From contig OY729512.2 of the NCBI GenBank assembly GCA_963422445.2, forward strand, positions 3,534,001 through 3,598,000: 64,000 nt of DNA, written 5' to 3'. This document shows, in pieces, positions 55,945-64,000 of this stretch; position 1 is the stretch's first letter, and each line of letters begins with the position of its first letter. The translations under genes were made by a program, and so were the position numbers. The notes under the pieces were generated by a model. The model had not been told where the DNA came from. It was given only the letters and a program-made list of their open reading frames with translations, and searched no databases. Source of the stretch: G963422445 sp963422445 (GTDB lineage: Bacteria > Pseudomonadota > Alphaproteobacteria > Thalassobaculales > Thalassobaculaceae).

Positions 55945-57450
55945 TCAAGGTATCATGCTCGGATAATCCAGCAGATCCTGCCAGTGCAGATCCACATCCT
56001 CGATGAATAGTCCACGCGTTACGCCCGCAACCAGCATCGGTACAGTGATGCGCAGGGTGCTGATCGAACAGCCCGACGGGCCGAAACTCATCGTCGGTCC
56101 GAATGTAAAGTCGTGAATTCGCTGTAGTGCCGGCTCGCTTCCAGGCACCTTTTCGAGAAACTCGAAATTCCGGCCCAGATAGGGATACCGCGCTAGTCGT
56201 TCGTCCTTCAGTTCGTCGGGCGGTTGATAACGGTCAGACCAGAGGGCGATATGAGGAACGAAGGAAGCAAGTTCCGGTCGCTTTCGGACATCCTGGTCGT
56301 GGCCCGCGCAGCAGATGATGAAATCCGCATGAAACGGGCCCTTTGCGGTGTCTATCCGGACTCCTTTGTTTTCAGGAGCCAGCGATCGCCAATCGGCATT
56401 CGTATGCAGGGTGAAATTCGGATGTTGGCTGGCTCGCTTCCAGGTTTCCGGAGGCATGCCCATGCGCGTATTCAGGATGTAATGCATGAAACGCCAGCGC
56501 GTCGCATCGTCGAGGTCGCCGAAATGCCGCAGGAATCCGGAGGTGATGCACCAGCGATAAACCTGTTGCCGGCGATGTGTCGGCCTGCGGCAGAACATAT
56601 GCACTTCGCCGCCGGCTTCCAACGCGCAAATGGCGTTATCTCCCGCAGTCGCACCGACCCCGAGCACTGCGACCCGTCTGCCATGGAGGGCCGTAAAATC
56701 AATCTCGTCGGCACCCCGCGCGCGCAGATGCTCCGGCAGGGCGGCAATGAACTCAGGCATCCACCAGTCACCTGTACCATCATGACCGGTCGCGAGGACA
56801 AGACGGCGGACATACCGCTGGCGCAGGCCGGATGAATCCCGGAGCGTGACCTGGAGGCAATGTTCTGCGGCGGCGATATCGATGAGTTCTGTCTCGTTGC
56901 GGACCGGCAGCGCTAGGGTCTCTCGAATCCAGCACAGATAGTCGATCCACAGATCGCAAGGCACCAGGACGAGGCATTCCCAGGACGCATCCCCAAAGGT
57001 GCTGCGATGCCACGCCTCGTAGGTCAGGTTCGGGATTCCCATATCTGGGCCGGGATAATGTTTGGGTGACCGAATGACCGGCATCCGCCCGTGACTGTTC
57101 CAGACCCCTTCGGCACCATAGGGTTCGCGATCGATGACTTCGATATTCGTCACGCGTTCCCGGAGAAGATGGGCCGCTACGCTGAGGCCGCCCTGGCCGG
57201 CGCCGACGACAAGGACATCCGGCATCGGATTTCCGTCTGGACCCCTGCGCTCGGGCATCCAGTCGGTTTCGGGGTGCCGGAGCGAGTGCAAATCGGCGCG
57301 CGCCAAGGTCGAAAGCGCCGACAGGCGTACCGATGCGTCGGGCAATCGCGGACCGCGGCTTTCCGGAGGATTGATCCGGTGTTCACCGTCATCATGCCAA
57401 CGCGTGACCGCCATGCGTTTTGTGGCGGATGAGCTGATTTCAGCCTGCAT
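55945..57450 (-). CDS. FAD/NAD(P)-dependent monooxygenase-like oxidoreductase
   Basis: A 501-residue flavoprotein of the flavin monooxygenase-like superfamily. The FAD Rossmann motif VLVVGAGQGGLSVAAHLL is at residues ~79-96, with VWNSH and RMPVIRSPKHYPGPDMG following. A second, NADPH-binding motif VAVLGVGATAGDNA comes mid-protein, and a CAGHD block lies in the C-terminal third. The ~78-residue N-terminal extension is unusual; a start at 57414 would remove 12 of these. Its start overlaps the amidase stop by 11 bases, suggesting an amidase-monooxygenase operon. Confidence 0.82.
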   Translation of the reverse strand: MQAEISSSATKRMAVTRWHDDGEHRINPPESRGPRLPDASVRLSALSTLARADLHSLRHPETDWMPERRGPDGNPMPDVLVVGAGQGGLSVAAHLLRERVTNIEVIDREPYGAEGVWNSHGRMPVIRSPKHYPGPDMGIPNLTYEAWHRSTFGDASWECLVLVPCDLWIDYLCWIRETLALPVRNETELIDIAAAEHCLQVTLRDSSGLRQRYVRRLVLATGHDGTGDWWMPEFIAALPEHLRARGADEIDFTALHGRRVAVLGVGATAGDNAICALEAGGEVHMFCRRPTHRRQQVYRWCITSGFLRHFGDLDDATRWRFMHYILNTRMGMPPETWKRASQHPNFTLHTNADWRSLAPENKGVRIDTAKGPFHADFIICCAGHDQDVRKRPELASFVPHIALWSDRYQPPDELKDERLARYPYLGRNFEFLEKVPGSEPALQRIHDFTFGPTMSFGPSGCSISTLRITVPMLVAGVTRGLFIEDVDLHWQDLLDYPSMIP

Positions 57451-58873
57451 TGACTGCGGGAATGCGATGCGACCATGGCGCCGCCTGTTCCAGCTGGACG
57501 GCCAATTGCAGCAAAGTCGTCTCGTCGCCGAAACGGGCGGCCAATTGCATACCGATTGGCAGGTTATCGGCGGTCCAGTGCAACGGCAGGGAGATCGCAG
57601 GCTGACCGGTCAGGTTTTGCAGCGGCGTGAAAGGTATGTATCGGAACAGACGCTCCCAATACCCTTCGATATCGGTTGCCGTCATTGCCAGATGACCGAG
57701 CTTGGCGGGTTTGGCCGCCAGAGTTGGTGAGAGCAGCAGGTCGTAAGTCTCATGGAACGTCGCAACCCGTCGTCCCATGAGATGGACTTCCTGCAGTCCG
57801 GCGGCCAGATCGGTTGCGTGGACCGAACATCCTTGGCTAAAGGCTGCCCAGGTGATCGGTTCAACATCGTCGGATGTCAAGGCACGTCCCAACGCCGTTT
57901 CACGTCGTTTCAAAACAACCGCAGCGCCGACAGCGGCGTTCATGCGCCAGAATTCGGCAATGAAACCGAGATCGATATCAGGATCCGCTTCCTCAACGAC
58001 ATGGCCGAGATCTTCAAGTAGCTGCGCCGTTTTTTCGACGCCTTCGGCGCAATTCGGATCCAGTTGAACACCCGCCATCACCCGTTTGGTCATCGCGATA
58101 CGCAGGGACCGGGGTGGTGGCATGGTGATGGCATGGGCATAGGATCCCGGATCGGCAAGCGGCGGATTCGGAGATCCGAATTCCGGGCCGGCTGTGCAGT
58201 CGAGGACATGAGCGCTATCCCGGACCGACCGGGACACGACATGACCGACGCTTTGCAGGCTGTCGAGGGCATCGGGGCCGGTCGGATTACGTCCTCGGGT
58301 GGTTTTCAGCCCGACAAGCCCGCAGCATGATGCCGGGATCCGGATCGAGCCGCCGCCATCGGTCGCGTGCGCCGCCGGCAGCACTCGCGCCGCCACGGCC
58401 GATGCTGATCCGCCACTTGATCCGCCGGCACTGCGGGTCAGATCGTATGGATTGGGTGCGGCGCCGTGGCTGACCGGTTCAGTTGATGCGCACATCCCGA
58501 ATTCGGGCGTGTTGGTCTTGGCGACCGTAACCAGACCGGCCTTGCGGTACCGGGCGACGATTTCGGTGTCATGGTCAGCGATATAGTCTTTGTAAAAACG
58601 CGACCCGTTATGGGTCGGGGCGCCGTCGTAAAGGACATGAAGATCCTTCAGCATGAACGGCACGCCGCGAAAGGATCCATCCGGCAAACCGTCGGCAATG
58701 GATTTTCGAGCGAACGTCTCCATGTCGCATGTCACGGCATTGAGGTCAGGTTGAACAGCGCGCATCCGTGACAACGCTTCGTCAACGACTTCAGTTTCCG
58801 AAATTTCCTTTCGGCGCAACAGATCGGCGAGGCCGACTGCATCAATCTCACCATATTCGCTCAATTTGCCCAT
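57440..58873 (-). CDS. amidase signature family protein
   Basis: A 477-residue amidase started at the ATG at 58873 with GGGAG upstream; the longer open frame to 59392 has no family sequence. Catalytic Lys lies in PFMLKDLHV (~residue 78), cis-Ser in SAGGSSGGSAS and nucleophile Ser in TDGGGSIRIPA. It belongs to the AtzF/6-aminohexanoate-cyclic-dimer/aryl-acylamidase-like branch and is distinct from the two amidases at 5.3-8.4 kb. It is followed by the flavin monooxygenase gene with overlapping ends. Confidence 0.9.
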   Translation of the reverse strand: MGKLSEYGEIDAVGLADLLRRKEISETEVVDEALSRMRAVQPDLNAVTCDMETFARKSIADGLPDGSFRGVPFMLKDLHVLYDGAPTHNGSRFYKDYIADHDTEIVARYRKAGLVTVAKTNTPEFGMCASTEPVSHGAAPNPYDLTRSAGGSSGGSASAVAARVLPAAHATDGGGSIRIPASCCGLVGLKTTRGRNPTGPDALDSLQSVGHVVSRSVRDSAHVLDCTAGPEFGSPNPPLADPGSYAHAITMPPPRSLRIAMTKRVMAGVQLDPNCAEGVEKTAQLLEDLGHVVEEADPDIDLGFIAEFWRMNAAVGAAVVLKRRETALGRALTSDDVEPITWAAFSQGCSVHATDLAAGLQEVHLMGRRVATFHETYDLLLSPTLAAKPAKLGHLAMTATDIEGYWERLFRYIPFTPLQNLTGQPAISLPLHWTADNLPIGMQLAARFGDETTLLQLAVQLEQAAPWSHRIPAVNAG

Positions 58874-59549
58874 GATTGTCTCCCGAACAGTCCTTACGTA
58901 GCATCCTGTCACAGGCGCGAATGTCAACTCCCTGTACGGAGAATGGCGTTTTCTCGTGAATCTGCACGTTTCCTTGACCCAAGTTGGCACTTTTGAGCCC
59001 CGGTTCAGGGTCCGAAATGCAACAGTGGGTCGTGACAGGTGAGGCCCTCCAATGGGGAATAGTGCCGGAGGGGAGGCTGTTTTTTTGAGATGGTTTCGCG
59101 TCTCAAGCGGCTGGCCTGGATTGGATCCCGGGTGCCGATCGTGCTGCCATGGCCGCTCACAGTCACCCGCAGGAGAGGCGTCACGCCGTCGCTGGTGGCC
59201 GGAGAGCAACCCTGAAACGGTGCTGTGCGCCGCGTGGCCGGCGGCGTTGGGACAGCGGCCCGGGAGCGTGCAGATCCGGCACGTGTCGGCATCGCACGGT
59301 CGGCCGGACCCGTGCCGGGCGATGGCGGTCGTGCGGCCGAGACGAGACAGGGTCTCAGCTGGTCGTGAGACAGGAACAGACAGGCTCGGCAACGCTCACC
59401 GCGTCAGCAACATTCCGATACTCCGAAGCACGTCTCCGAACACGTTCGCCGGCGTTCGGTAGCCCGGAACCCGGCACGGCCGGGTCTTGAACTGCTGCTC
59501 GACATCACGCACCGCCGACGCCTCAACGGCCCGGAAATTGGTATAAAAG
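58874..59549. other. gene-less stretch upstream of the amidase
   Basis: About 675 bases without a supported gene. The minus frame in continuity with the amidase is open but reads as low-information Arg/Pro/Cys-rich sequence. The promoter for the amidase-monooxygenase unit is presumably in the last ~150 bases next to the gene. Confidence 0.4.
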
Positions 59550-59577
59550 AACGCCCAATCCATATGGATTGGGCGTT
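59550..59577. repeat. perfect 28-bp palindrome, possible terminator
   Basis: AACGCCCAATCCAT followed immediately by its exact reverse complement, with no loop, then TTCGTTAAATA. As RNA it could form a strong hairpin, but the following T-run is weak. It lies 10 bases before the left end of the IS5-type element, so it may be the structured target into which the IS inserted, a terminator, or a protein-binding site. Confidence 0.6.
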
Positions 59578-59587
59578 TCGTTAAATA

Positions 59588-60404
59588 GTGTCGTCATGAG
59601 TGATGTTTATCTGTCCTATCTGTCGAACTCACTCGATGGTTCCTGGAGGCGACTCATGGGATTGGCTCATCGGCGTCACGACATTTCGGACAAGGTCTGG
59701 CTGTTGCTGGAGCCTCATCTGCCTGGTCGAGCGGGACGTTGGGGTGGAGTGGCACAGGATAATCGACGGTTCATTAATGCTGTCTTCTGGATTCTGCGTA
59801 CCGGCGCTCCCTGGCGTGATGTGCCGCCAGACTATGGAGACTGGAAAAATACCCATCGTCGGTTCTGTCGCTGGCGGGACAAGGGGCTCTGGGGGGCGTT
59901 GCTGGAGCCTCTGGTGGATGAGCCGGACGATGAGTGGCTGATGATTGACGCCAGTCATCTCAAGGTACATCCCCATGCGAGCGGTGCGAGCGGTGGCAAT
60001 CAGGCGATGGGTCGCACAAAAGGGGGCTGAACACGACGCTGCACCTGGCTGTGGACGCGCATGGGATGCCGGTGCGGGTGTTGGTGACCGAGGGGACGGC
60101 AGCAGATTGCGGTCAAGCGGTCGAGCTGATTGAAGGGATAGATGCCGAGTATTTGTTGGCGGACAAGGCCTATGACACGACTGCCATCCTGTCTTATTGT
60201 GGGGAGCATGAAGTCATTCCAGTGGTTCCGCCGAAGCGCAACCGCAAGCACCCCAGAGCGTATGATGTCCATCTCTACCGCCACCGGCATTTGGTGGAGA
60301 ACGCCTTTCTGTGGCTCAAGCGCTGGCGTGGGAATGCCGCATCATTTCTCGCCGCGGTGCAGATTCGGTGTCTGGCGCTCTGGGTTGGTATTTCGTGACG
60401 ACAC
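59588..60404 (+). mobile_element. IS5-family (IS427-type) insertion sequence, 817 bp, TA duplication
   Basis: The ends are short inverted repeats (GTGTCGTCATGA left; right complement GTGTCGTCACGA) with TA on both sides (59586-59587, 60405-60406). It carries a two-frame transposase with a probable programmed frameshift. The length is normal for the IS427 group, and both halves of the transposase are complete, so it may be functional. Confidence 0.88.
59656..60398 (+). CDS. IS427-type transposase, two overlapping frames joined by a -1 shift
   Basis: The first frame (ATG at 59656, GGAGG upstream) encodes MGLAHRRHDISDKVWLLLEPHL, NAVFWILRTGAPWRD and WLMIDASHLKVHPHA with the first catalytic Asp, ending at 60030. 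The second frame continues LNTTLHLAVDAHGMPVRV, LADKAYDT (second Asp) and the HLVENAFLWLKRWR (Glu) block, ending at 60398. The run AAAAGGGGG at 60018-60026, just before the first stop, is a classic -1 slippery site for this group. Joined, the halves give a normal-length ~250-residue DDE transposase. Confidence 0.85.
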
Positions 60405-60573
60405 TATCTAGAGAAATCAGACCCAAATGCCGGAAAATTCTGTACAGCAATGCCATTATCCGCGCGGATAGCCTAACGCCGAACTGGTCAATCTTCGCGC
60501 AAGTTTGCTGCAAAGTCGATACCGACAACAGCACTGTTACACAGGTGGATAAGGCGAAAGACAGGGGAGTAGC

Positions 60574-60895
60574 ATGGGGGCATTGAACTGGGCGCTTGTC
60601 GACGGTGGCAAAACCAGTCAGATCGGTGCGGTGCACCGCATGGCGGCACGACTTGATGGTGAATTCGCGCTGGTCGCTGGCGCGCTTGACATAGATCCTG
60701 ATGCTGGTCGTCGTTACGGTCGCGATCTCGGGATTGCCGCGGACCGTGCGTATGTCAATTGGCGCGAAATGTTGGCTGGAGAGGCGCCTCGAGAAGATCG
60801 CCCCGATCTCGTTACCGTCGCGACTCCGAACGCGACCCATTTCGAGATCACACTTGCGTTTTTGCGGGCTGGTTTTCACGTGCTTTGTGAAAAAC
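60574..60895 (+). pseudogene. Gfo/Idh/MocA oxidoreductase, N-terminal part, interrupted by an IS
   Basis: From the ATG at 60574 (GGGGAG upstream) the frame encodes an NAD(P)-binding start and the family hallmarks PDLVTVATPNATHFEITLAFLRAGFHVLCEKP, where CEKP is the catalytic-Lys motif. The IS inserts within the Pro codon after EK. Removing the IS and one copy of the 9-bp duplication restores CEKPLTLTVEEAEQIV in frame with the C-terminal part at 62351. Confidence 0.85.
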
Positions 60896-62350
60896 CAGCA
60901 ATTCTTCTTTTGGAGTTATCAGGGGTTTTCAAAGGCTTGGAGATGTGATTCAAGTTGTTGTATGAAGCGTCTTGAACGATACATGGATGTGCTGGGGAAG
61001 CGGTGCGCGGCGTTGCCCGACAAGCGCTCGGGACGCAACACGCGCTATGCCATGAGAGACATCGGGCTTGCGGCGTTTTCGGTGTTTTTCATGCAGAGCC
61101 CGTCGTTTCTGGCGCATCAGCGCCTGCTGTCGGCGCAGCGCGGCGCTGATGCGCCGGGACGCTGTTCGGCATGGAGCGGGTTCCGTGCGACAGCCATATC
61201 CGGCGGATGCTGGATGGGGCGCCGACGGATCATTTCGACGCGGTGTTTTCGGCGCTTGTCGATGACCTGGATGGTGCCGGCACCTTGTCGGGTCTGCGCT
61301 GCCTGGACGATCGGGTGTTGATCGCGCTGGACGGCTCGGAGCCTTTCCGTTCCGGCACGATCCACTGCGCGCACTGCTCGACGCGCCGGCGGGGCGAGGA
61401 GGTGGAGTATTTCCACAGCTTTGTCGGCGCCGCTCTGGTGGCGCCGGGGCAGCGCCGCGCCTTGCCTCTGGCGCCGGAGTTCGTGCGCCCGCAAGACGGC
61501 TCGGCGAAGCAGGACTGCGAGAGCCGCGCGGCGCAGCGCTGGCTGGCCCGCCTGGGGCCTTGTGTGGCCGGGCTGAGACCGGTCTATCTGGGCGACGATC
61601 TCTATTCCCGCCAGCCGATCTGCGAGGCGGTGCGCGCCGCGGGCGGGAGCTTCATCTTCGTGTGCAAGCCGTCCAGCCACAAGACGTTGAGCGAATACAC
61701 CCATGGCGTCGTGCTGGACAAGGTGTGCCAGACCGTGGGCAGGGGCGCGGCCAGGCGCCGCCATCGCTATCGCTGGATGAATGGCGTGCCGCTGCGCGAC
61801 GGCGCCGACGCGCTCGCCGTCAACTGGCTGGAGGTCGAGATCGCCAAGCCCGACGGCAAGGTGACCTACCGCAACAGCTTCGTCACCGACCTTGCCGTCA
61901 CGCGAGACACCGCCGCCGCCATCGCCGCCTGCGGGCGTGCCCGCTGGAAGATCGAGAACGAGACCTTCAACGTCCTGAAGACCAACGGCTACAACCTCGA
62001 ACACAATTTCGGGCATGGCAGCCAGACCCTGGCCAGCATCCTGGTCGTGCTCAATCTGCTGGCCTTCGCCCTGCACACGGCCTGCGACCTGATCGAAGCG
62101 TCCTGGCGGCGGGCGCGGCACGCACTCGGAGCCCGAAGGCGCCTGTTCGAGCACATCCGCGCGATCACCGCCTACCATGTCTTCGCGTCATGGGCGGTCC
62201 TCATGAAAACCGTCATCACGGGCCTCTCCCCTCCCGTAAACGCTTGATCCCCGGCCCCGCGCCAAGCCCATCCCTCCAACCGCAAAACCGCCAAAAAAAC
62301 CAACACGAAAGGCCGCAATGCAACAAGAAACGCCATAAGGAGAATTGCTG
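60896..62350 (+). mobile_element. 1455-bp insertion sequence with 9-bp target duplication, ISNCY/IS4-related
   Basis: The ends are 18-base inverted repeats starting CAGCAATTCT (16 of 18 positions agree), flanked by the identical 9-base repeat GTGAAAAAC at 60887-60895 and 62351-62359. It holds one frameshifted DDE transposase. The family assignment is uncertain. Confidence 0.85.
60962..62247 (+). pseudogene. DDE transposase of the 1455-bp IS, frameshifted
   Basis: The N-terminal MKRLERYMDVLGKRCAALPDKRSG...MRDIGLAAFSVFFMQSPSFLAHQ lies in one frame up to ~61150. The rest (FGMERVPCDSHIRRMLD, VLIALDGSEPFRS, YLGDDLYSRQPICEAV, and RARWKIENETFNVLKTNGYNLEHNFGHG with the catalytic Glu) lies in the next frame to 62247. 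One indel near 61145-61170 separates them. I recognise the family by its layout and think it is usually filed under ISNCY; this needs an ISfinder comparison. Confidence 0.78.
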
Positions 62351-63173
62351 GTGAAAAACCCCTGACGTTGACGGTCGAAGAGGCGGAGCAGATCGTGGCG
62401 GCGGCATCCGTGAACCGACGGATATGCGCCGTCAATTACGGGTATTCCGGCTACCCGATGATCCTGCAGATGCGCGCGATGGTCGGGGCAGGGGATCTCG
62501 AGCATATTCGGCTGGTGGTCGCGATGTTTTCGCACGGTCATCACGCAGATGCGCATGATCTGGACAATCCTCGTCTTTGTTGGCGCTATGATCCGGCCGA
62601 GGTCGGCATCTCGGCCCAGTTCGCCGACTGCGGTATTCACGCCTTGCATCTGGCTGTTTTCGTGACCGGTCGGAGGTGAGGCGAGTTTCCGCCGACTTTG
62701 CGTCCTGTGTTTCGAGTCGGGCGCTTGAGGATGACGTCATGGTCAATTTCCGCATGGATGACGACACGGTTGGCCGGCTCTGGACATCGGCCGTTGCTGT
62801 CGGCCGGCAGCATGGTCTGGAGCTTCATGTTTTCGGTGAACGCGGCGGGATCAGCTGGGTTCAGGAGCACCCTGAACAATTGTGCTGGACGCCGGTCGGT
62901 GGACGGACCGAAATCATTGAGCGGGGTGAGGAGTGGATGGCCGCTGATGCAGCCGGGGCCTCCCGGATTGCGGTCGGGCATGTCGAGGGCATGCCGTTGG
63001 CTTTCGCCAACATCTATCGTGATCTTGCCTGCATGATTCGCGAGGGCGGGCCGATTGATGCCACGGGTACGCGGCCAATTCCGACGGCCGAAGACGGACT
63101 CCACTCAATGCAAGCGGTCCGCGCCGCGGTTGCTTCGGCAGGGATGAACGGGCAGTGGGTGGATTTGCCATGA
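62351..63173 (+). pseudogene. Gfo/Idh/MocA oxidoreductase, C-terminal part, with a further frameshift
   Basis: The frame continues LTLTVEEAEQIVAAASVNRRICAVNYGYSGYPM, then AQFADCGIHALHLAVFVTG, where the family HxxD/H catalytic region lies. At about 62672 it slips; EVRRVSADFASCV...LEDDVMVNFRMDD through GGISWVQEHPEQL to the end at 63173 is in another frame. The gene is therefore doubly inactivated: by the IS upstream and by an indel here. Confidence 0.85.
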
Positions 63174-63243
63174 TTTAAGGTAACTGCCCAGGTACCACGT
63201 TGCTGACGGTGGTGGGACGATTGCGAAGTAATCCGGGTTCCGG

Positions 63244-63426
63244 GAAAACCGGGCCGAGCAAGATCTGCGAATGGTGCAGCTGCACCAGAAAATCGCCGAC
63301 GCATTCTGCTCCGAACAGGGCGCCCGCGACTTCACTATCTTGCATTCCGTTATTGCCACAGCCCGCAAACAGGTCCGGAATGTCCTCGAAACCCCGGCCC
63401 CGGCACACCCGACCCGAAGCAATTGA
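63244..63426 (+). pseudogene. IS66-family transposase (TnpC) C-terminal fragment
   Basis: The 60-codon frame reads ENRAEQDLRMVQLHQKIADAF, then GARDFTILHSVIATARKQ and NVLET, matching the conserved C-terminal block of IS66 transposases (NNxAExDxRMxKxxQKIxGxF...ARxFAxxRSxxxTARKQ). Nothing of the rest of the ~500-residue protein, or of TnpA/TnpB, is next to it. It is a small relic. Confidence 0.72.
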
Positions 63427-64000
63427 TCTCCAGACTGCGGCTCTTCCCCCTTGCCAGGCAGCGAAATCCCTCGCATAGAGAGGCTAGGTACGTACAGTCG
63501 CTGGCGCGGTTCATCAGACAGCCACGCGCTGTGAACCGGCCGCCGGAAGCAGAACCCAAAACAGACTTGGACAGTTACGATTTATAAACATCTGAGGGAC
63601 CTGAACATGTCTGGAAATTTGCTCAGTGATGAATTCGGATTCTGGGCACAGCCGGTCTGTCGGTGCAGGAGGCCGTTCGGGACCACTCGTGATGACAAGG
63701 TGACTGCGACTGTCACGGACATTCCGGTCAATCCGGTCCGAGGCAGTATCAACGTGTCAGCATAGAGATGTTCGGGCCCAATCAAGAATTCGACGGCTGA
63801 GTTGTGATCAACGCCTCGAGTCTCGCAGGCCCGGCCACGAGCCGACACCCAGCAACATCTTTCGCTCGCCTTGCATTTGAGAAATTGATACCTTTCGACT
63901 TCGTGTTTTGCAGCCTCTTCTATCAAATTCAGTTCCCCTAGGTAGAGTGTTGTCAGCGGTGGATTGGTCCCAAGTTTCACGTTGTGTTGCGGTGCCGCAA
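63427..64000. other. gene-less end of the window
   Basis: No recognisable gene. A 132-codon minus frame (63582-63980) has no known motif and no convincing ribosome binding site; it could be another remnant or chance. Confidence 0.4.

Noticed and set aside
58874..59392. N-terminal extension of the amidase to 59392
   Set aside because: The extra 173 residues have no family similarity, and a good ribosome site precedes the ATG at 58873.
63582..63980. 132-codon minus frame at the window end
   Set aside because: No recognisable motif or translation signal.
1..64000. tRNA, rRNA or CRISPR arrays
   Set aside because: I saw no cloverleaf-like segments with TTCGA loops in proper context, no rRNA sequence and no regularly spaced repeats.

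Overview
The window reads as GC-rich proteobacterial chromosome, most likely an alphaproteobacterium. This is inferred from gene families and Shine-Dalgarno usage; there is no rRNA or other phylogenetic marker. It carries small-molecule catabolism genes: amides, hydantoin/oxoproline-type compounds, benzoyl-CoA, formate, keto acids and CoA esters. These are interspersed with insertion sequences and broken genes. At least ten genes or transposases are frameshifted, truncated or interrupted, and two short non-autonomous elements with clean target duplications are present. This suggests a genome undergoing IS expansion and decay.

Layout. 0.7-8.4 kb: an intact amide/urea-type ABC transporter operon (Tat-exported binding protein, two permeases, two ATPases) followed by two paralogous signature amidases. 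8.7-12.4 kb: a small unknown gene, an enolase-superfamily enzyme, a frameshifted DUF188/YaiI gene and a TerC/YjbE-type membrane protein. 12.6-17.2 kb (minus): NAD-dependent formate dehydrogenase, with an fdsG-fdsB fusion followed by the molybdenum subunit. 18.2 kb: MITE-like element A. 18.5-20.2 kb: a ThDP (acetolactate synthase-like) enzyme. 20.2-22.2 kb (minus): a compact ECF sigma / putative anti-sigma / periplasmic metal-sensor-like operon headed by an EF-hand protein. 22.4-28.3 kb (plus): BKACE (DUF849), GFA protein, two-subunit CoA-transferase, CaiB-type CoA-transferase, MsrB and a 2-hydroxyacid dehydrogenase, ending at MITE-like element B.

28.6-41 kb is a mobile and eroded zone. An IS1634-like element sits between 252-bp direct repeats inside a nuclease/ATPase pseudogene. 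After it come arsC, a broken rraA-like gene, an aldo/keto reductase, a Rieske oxygenase and a TcuA-like flavoprotein. Next is a decayed element joining a DruA-type DUF4338 domain to a Tn5/IS4-like transposase; it is itself split by an intact IS630 element. A dnaQ-like remnant ends the zone.

41-52.8 kb: two hydantoinase/oxoprolinase pairs (hyuA-hyuB and hyuB-hyuA) flank the benzoyl-CoA epoxidase genes boxC (frameshifted) and boxB, plus a dual-specificity phosphatase. 52.8-55.9 kb is an AT-richer island with an IS5/IS1182-type element and MNT/HEPN toxin-antitoxin remnants. 55.9-58.9 kb (minus): amidase and flavin monooxygenase. 59.6-63.4 kb: an IS5 (IS427-type) element, a Gfo/Idh/MocA oxidoreductase gene interrupted by a 1455-bp IS with 9-bp target duplication, and an IS66 fragment.

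The functional logic is uptake and deamidation of amides, ring activation and opening of cyclic imides and aromatic acids, and CoA-ester handling, with formate oxidation supplying NADH. That linkage is inference from gene content.
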